64,000 bases of DNA from positions 1 through 64,000 of the forward strand of contig JANXOP010000380.1 of assembly GCA_025357755.1 (NCBI GenBank). The letters run 5' to 3'. Source of the DNA: Kofleriaceae bacterium. Lineage in GTDB: Bacteria > Myxococcota_A > Polyangia > Haliangiales > Haliangiaceae. A model generated the notes under the pieces. The model was not told the origin of the DNA and did no database searches. It was given only the letters and a program-made list of their open reading frames with translations. How positions within the stretch are numbered: the stretch's first letter is position 1; the number at the start of each line of letters is the position of its first letter. Shown piece by piece: positions 48,029 through 56,048 of the stretch. The translations under genes and the position numbers were made by a program.

Positions 48029-51000
48029 ATGTTCGCCCGCCGTATCCTCGCTGCCTTTGCCGTCACGTGGCTCTTCGCGGCCTGTAATCAGCCCGAGGAG
48101 CTCACCAGCGATGCGCACCTCGGCGAGACGTCCGATCCACTGACGGGCCAGGCAGGTACGCTCTCGGTCACGACCGCGAACACCGTGGTCAATCAGTATG
48201 GCGTGCTCGGCGCGAACATCGCGGCCGGCGCGACGTCGCTCACCATCACGTCGGCCGCAGACTTCACCGCGACCGGACCCTTTACGACCCCACTGGCCGC
48301 CAACGATCTGTTGCTCCTCTACCAACCTCAGGGCGCGACAATCGACGGTACCGACTCGGCGACGTTCGGCTCCGTCAGCGCGCTCAACGGCGCCGGCAAC
48401 TACGAGCTGGTGCACGTCGCGAGCGTCATCGGTACCGCCGTCACGCTCGAGACCAGCTGCGGCGGAACCAAGAACGCCTACACGACCGCCGGCCTCACCG
48501 AAGTGATCCGCGTACCCCAGGCGACGACGCTCGCGATCTCCGGAACCGGATCGATCACGGCGACGCCATGGAATGGCGCCCGCGGTGGTGTGATCGCGGT
48601 GCAGGCGCGAAGCACGATGACGATCGGCGGGGTCGGTATCGATGCGAGCGGTACGGGATTTCGCGGTGGCGTCGTCGATAACGCGACGACGGGGCCACCC
48701 GGCACCACGACGATTCGCTCGAACCAGGCCGCGACCGGTGGCGAGAAAGGCGAGAGCATCGCCGGCTTCGAAGCGCTGTACGACTCCGCGGATAATGGTC
48801 GCTACGGACGTGGCGCGCCCGCGAACGGCGGCGGTGGTGGTGACGCACACAACGCGGCGGGTGGTGGTGGCGCGAACGGCAACAATGGCGCGGTGTGGAC
48901 TGGCATCGGCATCATGGATCCCAACGTCACGGGTGCGGCTGCGTGGAAGCTCGATCCCGACTATGTCGCCAACGGCAATGCGTACACCGCCTCGTCGGGC
49001 GGCGGACGCGGTGGCTACACGTACTCGCAGAGCGATCAGGATGCGACGGCGGTCGCGCCAGGAAATACGCTGTGGGCCGGCGACAGTCGTCGCAACGTCG
49101 GTGGCCTCGGCGGTCGTCCGCTCGTGAATGATGCATCGACGCGCGTCTTTTTGGGCGGAGGTGGTGGTGCGGGCGACGGCAACAACAACGCCGCTGGCGC
49201 CGGTGGTCCAGGTGGCGGTCTGGTCGTGTTGCTCGCCGATAGCGTGTCCGGCACCGCGGCGGTCACCTCGAATGGCAAGGTCGGCCTGAACTCGGCGAAC
49301 GACGCCTCCGGCGGCGGCGGTGCCGGTGGCACCATCGTGATCGCAGCGCGTACCCTGACCGGGGTCAACGTACGTGCGGATGGCGCGATCGGCGGCGGGC
49401 AATCGAATCAAACCACCGAGGCTGAAGGTGCCGGCGGTGGTGGTGGTGGTGGCTTCATCGCTCTCGCGGGTGGCACGATCACCACGTCGAACGTCGGTGC
49501 CTTGGGCGGTACGAGCGCCTCGACGGCGGTCATGGAGTTCCCGAGTAACGGTGCGACGAAGGGTGCACCGGGTGACGCGGTCGCGTTGGCTGCCAACATC
49601 CCCATCTGCTTGTCCGACGATCTCGCGGTCACGAACAGCGATGGCAAGACGACCGCCACCCAGGGTCAGACCAACACGTACACGATCGTCGTCACGAACA
49701 ACGGCGCCGATATCCTGAATGGCGCATCGGTCGTCGACACGTTCCCGGCGGCGCTCACCAACGTGACGTGGACGTGTACCGCCTCGGCAGGCTCGTCGTG
49801 CGCGGCCGCCACCGGTACCGGATCGATCAACACGACGGGCACGCTGCAACCGGGCGGCACGCTGACCTACGTTGCGACCGGTACGGTCTCGCCCACGGCG
49901 ACCGGCACGCTGACGACGACGGTGAGCGTGGCGACGCCCACCGGCATCACCGATCCGACGCTTGCGAACAACTCGGCGACCGATTCCGATGCGCTGCCCA
50001 CGGCCAACCTGGGCGTGACGGTCACCGCGAACCCGAGCCCGACCGTCGCGCCCGGCGCGAACGAGGTCTACACGGTCACCGTCTCCAACACGGGTCCGAA
50101 CGATGCGGGCGCGACGACGGTCCGCGATACGCTGCCCGCGGGCGCGACGTTCGTGAGCGCGACGGGCACCGGCTGGTCGTGTACGCAAGCCGGCAACCTG
50201 GTCACGTGCACCTCGACCACGCTGGCCGTCGGCACGGCACCGGCGATCACGATCACCACGAAGGCGCCACCGTTCGGTGGAACGGCGAGCGACTCGGTCA
50301 CGGTGACCGGCACGACCCCCGATCCGAACACCGCGAACAACTCGGCGTCCACGTCGACGACCGTCACCGGCAGTGCCGATCTGTCGGTCGTCGTGACCGG
50401 CCCGGCCAATGTCGCTGTCGGCGGGACGCTCACGTACACCGTGACGGCGACGAACAATGGCACCGGCACGGCGGGCAATGTCACCGTCACCGATACGCTG
50501 CCCGCGGGCGCGACGTTCACCAGTGCGACGGGTACCGGTTGGACCTGCGCTCAATCCGGTCAGGTCGTGACCTGCACTGCGCCGAGCTTGCCGACGGGCG
50601 CTGCCCCGGCGATCACGATCATCGCGACCGCGCCGGCAACGCCTGGAACGATCACGAACCCGGTCACGGTCGCGAGCACGACGCCGGACCCGAACACGAC
50701 CAACAACGCCGGCTCGGTGATGACGAACGTCAACGCGAGTGCGGATCTCGCGGTCGCGATCACGGCGGCGCCGGAGCCGGTCACCGCCGGGGCTCCGATC
50801 ACCTACACCGTCGACGTCACGAACAACGGTCCATCCTCGGCATCGACCGTCACGGTCACCGATACGTTGCCGCCCGGGGCGACGTTCGTGAGTGCGATGG
50901 GTACCGGTTGGACCTGCACCGAGGCCGCGCTCGTCGTGACGTGTACGGCGGCGACGTTGCCGACCGGCGCTGCACCGGCGATCACGATCGTCGCGAACGC

Positions 51001-53629
51001 GCCGGCCGCGGGTGGCGATGCCACCGACACGGTGAGTGTCGGTTCGAGTACGGCCGATCCGGTAACCGCGAACAACACCGCGAGCGTGATCTCGAGCGTC
51101 GGCGCATCGGCTGATCTCGGCATCGTGATCACCCTGGCGCCGATGTCGCCGACCGCCGGCGGCATGCTGACGTACACCGTCTCCGTCACGAACCAGGGAC
51201 CGAGCGCGGCCACGACGGTCACGGTCACCGATACGTTGCCGCCCGGCGCGACGTTCGTGAGTGCGGGTGGCACGGGGTGGACGTGTACGCAAACCGGACA
51301 GGTCGTCACGTGCACCGCGGCGACGCTGGCGACCGGGCAGGCTCCCGACATCACGATCGTCGCGACCGCCCCCGCGATGGGTGGCACGTTCTCCGATAGC
51401 GCGACGGTCGCTGCGGCGACGCTAGACCCGACGCTGACGAACAACTCGGCGAGCCTGAGCTCGGATGCAAGTGCGAGCGCGGACCTGAGCGTCACGGTCA
51501 CTTCGACGTCGCCGGTCTCGATCGGCGGAACGCTGACCTACGACGTGACGGTCACGAACAACGGTCCCTCGACAGCGAATCAAGTCGTGGTGACCGAGAC
51601 GTTGCCCGATGGCGTCAAGTACGTCAGTGGCGGAGGCAACGGGTGGACCTGCACTGCCTCGGGGCAGGTCGTGACCTGTACCAAGGATGCGATCGATACC
51701 GGTACATCGTCGGATCTCACCATCGTCACGACCCTGACCGGTCCCGCCACCGGAACGTTGACCACGTCGGTCGCGGTCAGCGCGGCCACGAGCGATCCGA
51801 CACCCGCGAACAACGCGACCTCGGCGACCACGGTCGTGGGAGCCGATCCGATCGGCGTTCGCGGTGGCGGGCTCAACAGTGGCGGTTGCGATGCGACGGG
51901 TGGCGGCTCGAGCGGCATGGTGGCGGTGTTGCTGGTGCTCGGTGCGCTCGTGATGCGCAAGCGCCGTGCGCCGCGCAAGCTCGCCGTGGCGATCACGCTG
52001 TTCGCCGCATCGCCGGTGTTCGCGCAACTCGCGGGAACGACCCAGAGCTTTCCGGTCGAGCGCATGCGGATGGCACTCGATCGCGAAGGGCTCTCGAACG
52101 TCGAATGGGCCGACGGGCTCGCGCCGTGGCAATGGAACCTCGGGACGTGGCTCGGCTACGCCAACGACCCGTTGACGTTCTACAACGCGCGCACCGGCGA
52201 TCGCGTGGGCTCGCTGGTGCACGACCGGCTCGGCGGTGGGCTGGTCGGCGAAGTCGGCATCACGAGCTGGCTCGACCTCGGGCTCGACCTACCTCTGATC
52301 TACGCGCAGTCGAATCAGATCAGCACCGAGGCGATCAGCTCGCCCACATCGCCGAAGCTCGGCGACCTTCGGTTCATCCCGAAGCTCGTGCTGCGCTCGG
52401 GACGCGGCGATCGACTCGGCATCGCACTCGCGGTCGCGTTCTCTCTCCCGAGCGGTGGCAGCACCGGGTACGCGGGAGATGATGGAGCCACGTTTGTCCC
52501 CGAGCTCATCATCTCGCACGCGTTCGGCGCGCTCCGCTTTGCGGGCAATCTCGAGTACACCGCGCGCAGCGAGAAGACCGTCCTCGATCTCGATGTCGAC
52601 GACGAGATCGATCTGCGCCTCGGTGCGGGCTATCGCTTCGAGAACGGACGCCTTCCGTGGGAGCTCGATCTGACGGGCTCGCTAGGCACTCCGGCGGCGC
52701 ATCCGTACTCGCATATCAATTCCGATCCGTCCGAGGTCGACCTCGGTGCGCAGTTCGACATTCATCGCAATGTCACGCTCGGCGCAGGTGGAGGTATCGG
52801 CATCGGTGCGGGGTTTGGCTCTCCCGATTGGCGGTTGTTCGCGAGCGTTCGCTACACCACCCATCCCGCACCCGCGGAGCCAGCGGTCGTGGTCACACGT
52901 CCTCTTCCTCCTCCCGAAAAGATCGCGGTCGTCGATCCCGATAGCGATGGCGATGGCATCCGTGATTCGCTCGACAAGTGCCCCCAGGAGCCCGAGGACA
53001 AGGATGGCTTCGAGGACGAGGACGGATGCCCGGATCCGGACAACGACAAGGACGGGGTCCTCGATGGGGTCGACAAGTGTCCGCTCGAGCCCGGCCCGGC
53101 CGACAATGCCGGGTGCCCCGACCCCGACCGCGATGGCGATGGCATCCCCGACCGGATCGATAACTGCCCCGACGAGCCGGGCTCGCTCGCGAACCACGGT
53201 TGTGCGGCCAAGCAGCTCGTCGTGATCAACAACGGCAAGATCGAGCTCGTCGATGCCGTCTACTTCCGCACCGACAAGGACGTGATCGAGCAGCGATCGT
53301 TCGGCATCCTCGATAACGTCGCGAAGGTCCTCTCGGCGCATCCGGAGATCGCGAACGTGCGAGTCGAGGGTCACACCGACAATCGCGGTGGCGAAGCGCA
53401 CAACCAAGAGCTCTCGCAGCGCCGCGCTAACGCGGTCGTGAAGTACCTGACCAAGAAGGGCGTCGACAAGGCGCGGCTCGTGCCGCTCGGCTTCGGACAG
53501 AGCAAGCCCATCGCTGACAACGCGACGACCGAGGGCCGCGCGACCAACCGGCGCGTGGAGTTCGTGATCGTGAGCGACGCGGTCGATGTCAAAGCGACAG
53601 GACCCGATAGTGGGACGATCGGGAAGTAA
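48029..53629 (+). CDS. DUF11-repeat adhesin with MYXO-CTERM-like motif fused to OmpA-family protein
   Basis: 1866 residues from the ATG at 48029, lipobox LFAAC. Residues about 45-520 are Gly-rich. Six DUF11 repeats of about 122 residues span about 530-1272 (ADLSV..., DTLPAGATFVSATGTGW). A MYXO-CTERM-like tripartite signal follows: C1287 in GGCDATGGG, a hydrophobic stretch MVAVLLVLGALV and basic RKRR. The frame then runs straight into a second leader (KLAVAITLFAASPVFAQ), a beta-barrel, Ca-binding thrombospondin type 3 repeats (DPDSDGDGIRDSLDKCP) and an OmpA peptidoglycan-binding domain (RVEGHTDNRGG). Met1309 (51953) could start the OmpA part alone. Either a true fusion, a polyprotein, or a pair of overlapping genes. 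Confidence 0.85.
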   Translation: MFARRILAAFAVTWLFAACNQPEELTSDAHLGETSDPLTGQAGTLSVTTANTVVNQYGVLGANIAAGATSLTITSAADFTATGPFTTPLAANDLLLLYQPQGATIDGTDSATFGSVSALNGAGNYELVHVASVIGTAVTLETSCGGTKNAYTTAGLTEVIRVPQATTLAISGTGSITATPWNGARGGVIAVQARSTMTIGGVGIDASGTGFRGGVVDNATTGPPGTTTIRSNQAATGGEKGESIAGFEALYDSADNGRYGRGAPANGGGGGDAHNAAGGGGANGNNGAVWTGIGIMDPNVTGAAAWKLDPDYVANGNAYTASSGGGRGGYTYSQSDQDATAVAPGNTLWAGDSRRNVGGLGGRPLVNDASTRVFLGGGGGAGDGNNNAAGAGGPGGGLVVLLADSVSGTAAVTSNGKVGLNSANDASGGGGAGGTIVIAARTLTGVNVRADGAIGGGQSNQTTEAEGAGGGGGGGFIALAGGTITTSNVGALGGTSASTAVMEFPSNGATKGAPGDAVALAANIPICLSDDLAVTNSDGKTTATQGQTNTYTIVVTNNGADILNGASVVDTFPAALTNVTWTCTASAGSSCAAATGTGSINTTGTLQPGGTLTYVATGTVSPTATGTLTTTVSVATPTGITDPTLANNSATDSDALPTANLGVTVTANPSPTVAPGANEVYTVTVSNTGPNDAGATTVRDTLPAGATFVSATGTGWSCTQAGNLVTCTSTTLAVGTAPAITITTKAPPFGGTASDSVTVTGTTPDPNTANNSASTSTTVTGSADLSVVVTGPANVAVGGTLTYTVTATNNGTGTAGNVTVTDTLPAGATFTSATGTGWTCAQSGQVVTCTAPSLPTGAAPAITIIATAPATPGTITNPVTVASTTPDPNTTNNAGSVMTNVNASADLAVAITAAPEPVTAGAPITYTVDVTNNGPSSASTVTVTDTLPPGATFVSAMGTGWTCTEAALVVTCTAATLPTGAAPAITIVANAPAAGGDATDTVSVGSSTADPVTANNTASVISSVGASADLGIVITLAPMSPTAGGMLTYTVSVTNQGPSAATTVTVTDTLPPGATFVSAGGTGWTCTQTGQVVTCTAATLATGQAPDITIVATAPAMGGTFSDSATVAAATLDPTLTNNSASLSSDASASADLSVTVTSTSPVSIGGTLTYDVTVTNNGPSTANQVVVTETLPDGVKYVSGGGNGWTCTASGQVVTCTKDAIDTGTSSDLTIVTTLTGPATGTLTTSVAVSAATSDPTPANNATSATTVVGADPIGVRGGGLNSGGCDATGGGSSGMVAVLLVLGALVMRKRRAPRKLAVAITLFAASPVFAQLAGTTQSFPVERMRMALDREGLSNVEWADGLAPWQWNLGTWLGYANDPLTFYNARTGDRVGSLVHDRLGGGLVGEVGITSWLDLGLDLPLIYAQSNQISTEAISSPTSPKLGDLRFIPKLVLRSGRGDRLGIALAVAFSLPSGGSTGYAGDDGATFVPELIISHAFGALRFAGNLEYTARSEKTVLDLDVDDEIDLRLGAGYRFENGRLPWELDLTGSLGTPAAHPYSHINSDPSEVDLGAQFDIHRNVTLGAGGGIGIGAGFGSPDWRLFASVRYTTHPAPAEPAVVVTRPLPPPEKIAVVDPDSDGDGIRDSLDKCPQEPEDKDGFEDEDGCPDPDNDKDGVLDGVDKCPLEPGPADNAGCPDPDRDGDGIPDRIDNCPDEPGSLANHGCAAKQLVVINNGKIELVDAVYFRTDKDVIEQRSFGILDNVAKVLSAHPEIANVRVEGHTDNRGGEAHNQELSQRRANAVVKYLTKKGVDKARLVPLGFGQSKPIADNATTEGRATNRRVEFVIVSDAVDVKATGPDSGTIGK
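49620..51840 (+). repeat. Six tandem DUF11-type repeats
   Basis: About 365-bp units at roughly 49620, 50000, 50380, 50740, 51110 and 51480. Units 2-6 begin with A-D/N-L and carry NNGP...VTVTDTLPxGATF and SGQVVTC-like motifs; the first is more diverged. Nucleotide similarity between units is visible, so the array may expand or contract by recombination. Confidence 0.85.
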
Positions 53630-53671
53630 CCGCGTCTCGCCAGGAACTGTTCGAGGTCGTACGCATGGACC

Positions 53672-53884
53672 TCATCTCGATCTGGATCTATGAAGTTCGA
53701 GCAATCGACGCGTGAGCCACTGACCGTCGACGACTTCCGAGCGTAGACAGCGATGCGCCAGTACGTACGTATCGTGGAGCAACGTCTCTGCTGCCGGTCG
53801 ATCGTTGGTGAGCCGAACCGCATATCCGAAAAGGAGCGCGCAGTGGTCACGATACAGCCGCAACAAGAGGTCCTGAGGATTCAT
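53672..53884 (-). pseudogene. Truncated ECF sigma factor (region 2 only)
   Basis: 70 residues from the ATG at 53884: MNPQDLLLRLYRDHCALLFG, YAVRLTNDRPAAETLLHDTY, then a stop after RRLLELHRSRSR. It is the region 2 half of an ECF sigma factor. Region 4 is missing; no continuation was found toward 53630. Hence inactive. Confidence 0.6.
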
Positions 53885-53984
53885 GCGGCGTGCCCTGTGA
53901 CCAGATGCTCCGTCCACGCCCCGAGTTACACGATCGCGACCTTCGTCACGCGACGTCGGCACATAGGGAGGCAGCGATCGTCAC

Positions 53985-54262
53985 GCCACCTCCGTTCGAG
54001 TGTGATCGTGAGGAATGGAGGCCGTAGGGGAGTGCCGCCCATCATCGCGTAAGCCATCGGTCCCCAGAACACCTCGCGTGCGATCGGAATGAGCGCCAGG
54101 CTCGCGGCCGCGGCGGTCAGCAGGATCGGGCGCGTTCGAGCTGCGTGGCATCGAGCACCGCCTCACACGCGCCCATACCCTCCCTGCGGTGATTCTCGAT
54201 CTGGACCACGAGGATGACGGAGTTCCGGATCAGAATGCCGATCGGGGCGAGGATCCCGAGAA
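53985..54262 (-). pseudogene. RND efflux pump fragment
   Basis: The minus strand encodes VALLGILAPIGILIRNSVILVV, QIENHRREGMGACEAVLDAT and, after a frame change, PILLTAAAASLALIPIAREV, FWGPMAYAMMGG. These are conserved segments of the last membrane block of AcrB/CusA-type transporters. Only about 90 of about 1050 residues remain. Confidence 0.7.
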
Positions 54263-54272
54263 GCGCGACGGA

Positions 54273-54737
54273 GCCTTAGATCAACTCGTCGCGCGCGTCG
54301 GAGATGACTCCCTCGCCGCGCCGCTCGACAATCTGCTCGCGACCCTCTCCGCCATGCTGCGCTCGATGCAGGAGAAGCCGGAGAAGCAAGTCCTCGTCCG
54401 CGCCGCGATCACCCTGGCCTTCATCGGGGACGACGAGAGTCGCAGCATGATCCGGGTGTAGAGCCTGCGCATGCTCACGAGCATTGGCCAGGTCATCGAC
54501 GCCGTTCATCGGCGAGGGCAGCTAGCCCAAGGGTGGACAAGAGGATCGGCGGCGTTCGCCGTTCACACGTCGATCATCGGGATCCTCATGTCCGCGTCTG
54601 TCGACGGCGACGCTGGTCAATTCGGGCGAGGACTCGCCGTCGTGAAGCAACTGGTCGAATCGCTTCGTGCCGCGCCTGTACCCGTGCCCGTACGCAAGAA
54701 GGCCCGGGCCACGCGGCCGAAGCCTGTTCGCCAATAG
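54273..54737 (+). pseudogene. TetR-family regulator fragment with in-frame stop
   Basis: DQLVARVGDDSLAAPLDNLL, LRSMQEKPEKQVLVRAAIT ... SMIRV, a TAG at 54459-54461, then in the same frame SLRMLTSIGQVIDAVHRRGQ and LAVVKQLVESL to 54737. This is the C-terminal ligand-binding half of an AcrR-like TetR regulator; the HTH is gone. It probably regulated the adjacent pump. No other gene lies between 54738 and 54820. Confidence 0.6.
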
Positions 54738-54820
54738 CTCGCAAACCAACCGACGCGATGGCGCGCACGGTGAACTGATTGGCGCGTAGCTCGGGTGCAA
54801 ATCGCCTAGGTTTCCTCGCG

Positions 54821-55261
54821 ATGGCAAACCGTCTGAAATGGATGTTGCTGGTGCTCGTGTGTGGGTGCAGCTCGTCATCGGTACACGGTCAGCCGGTCGA
54901 CTCAGGGCTCGCGCCCGACGCGATCGTGGCTCGCGCGTGTGCTGTGGGAGACTCGACCAAGATCGCGTTCACGAGCGCTCAGGGGTGTGCGAACGATGGC
55001 AGCGTCGAGTTCTGCCTGCCCGCCAATGACCAAGCCGCTCGTTCCCGTGTCACTGCGGTCTCGTCGTCGATCTCGTGCGCACCGGGTGGCGGTCGTGCGA
55101 TGTGTAACTCCGCCGATCTGGTGCTGTGTACGTTCCCGACGACGTTTCCCACGCAATGCCAAGCGATGCACGGCGCGATGACCGCCGAGGTGTGGATGCA
55201 GATGTGCTCGCTCAGCGCGATCGACCAGATTCACCAGATCGTTCCGACGTTTGCGGAGTGA
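54821..55261 (+). CDS. Cys-rich lipoprotein, 146 residues
   Basis: ATG at 54821; leader ends in a C-x-C (VLVCGC). A short Asp/Pro linker and nine or so Cys follow (ARACAVGD, GCANDGSVEFCLP, SCAPGGGRAMCNSADLVLC, QCQAMHGA). Function unknown. Bases 55262-55473 hold no recognised gene. Confidence 0.75.
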   Translation: MANRLKWMLLVLVCGCSSSSVHGQPVDSGLAPDAIVARACAVGDSTKIAFTSAQGCANDGSVEFCLPANDQAARSRVTAVSSSISCAPGGGRAMCNSADLVLCTFPTTFPTQCQAMHGAMTAEVWMQMCSLSAIDQIHQIVPTFAE

Positions 55262-55473
55262 GCTGCCGGCTACTTCACGGTCACGACTTGCTGAGCCTTG
55301 AACGTGCGGCGTGAAGTCCTTTATGGCCGAATTATCCGAGCCGACCGAGACCGTGGCCATCACCGTGCAGCTTCCAGGTTTGATCTTCTGGAGTGTCGAG
55401 CCTTCGTCGTAGCCGGTGTCTTGCGCTCCTTCGCGCGCTCGCGAATCGCCGGACCAGGTACCGTCTGTACCGA

Positions 55474-55995
55474 ATGCGGATCGTGTGCTGCGTCCTGGTG
55501 TTGTGCTGCGCCGTCGCTCGTGCCGAGGAGGCGAACTGGCCGGTTCGGCTCAACATCGCGATGCCGCTCGGCTACACCGGTGGGACCGAGGCGCTCCACG
55601 GGTTCACCTGGGGATTTCGTGCCTCCGCGAGCGTCCACCCGCACGAACATGGTCTCGGGCTCGGGGCGTACGCGGAGGTGCTGCTCGACACGGAGACCGA
55701 TCAGCTAGCAACGCTTGGTGTAGCTGCTGACTATCCCGTCAAGCAACTCGGCGGCATCGATTGGCGCGTCGGAGGGAACGGAGGTCTTCGGACCAGTGAT
55801 CACGATAACGACAAGCGCTCGGTCTGGGGCGTGTCGTCGGCGATCGCGTTGCCGTTCTACCTGTACGAGCTTCGACTCGGGCTTCGGTTCGAGGCCACGG
55901 TGCACGGTGGTGCGATCAGCGCGGAGTCCGTGCTGGTCGATGTCGATCTGGTCGCGCTGATCGGCGCGGCGGCTGCCGGTGCCGCTGGGAAGTGA
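55474..55995 (+). CDS. Small outer-membrane beta-barrel-like protein
   Basis: 173 residues from the ATG at 55474; signal peptide ends VARA-EE. Alternating strands with aromatic girdles (LNIAMPLGYTGG, FTWGFRASASVHPHEHG, GVSSAIALPFYLYELRLGLR). Likely an outer-membrane barrel; family not recognised. Confidence 0.7.
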   Translation: MRIVCCVLVLCCAVARAEEANWPVRLNIAMPLGYTGGTEALHGFTWGFRASASVHPHEHGLGLGAYAEVLLDTETDQLATLGVAADYPVKQLGGIDWRVGGNGGLRTSDHDNDKRSVWGVSSAIALPFYLYELRLGLRFEATVHGGAISAESVLVDVDLVALIGAAAAGAAGK

Positions 55996-56048
55996 ACAGC
56001 GCGCCGCGGTAAGACGAAGCCGAGTGGGCGCTTGTCTCGCCTCCTGAG

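Noticed and set aside
47978-51292. A 1104-residue open frame on the minus strand
   Set aside because: It is antisense to the DUF11 adhesin, whose GC-rich repeats leave the opposite strand open. Its sequence is Arg/Gly/Asp low-complexity and has no domain.
54459-54461. TAG in the TetR-like frame as a recoding site
   Set aside because: The HTH half is missing and the neighbouring pump is broken, so this is a nonsense mutation in a relic.
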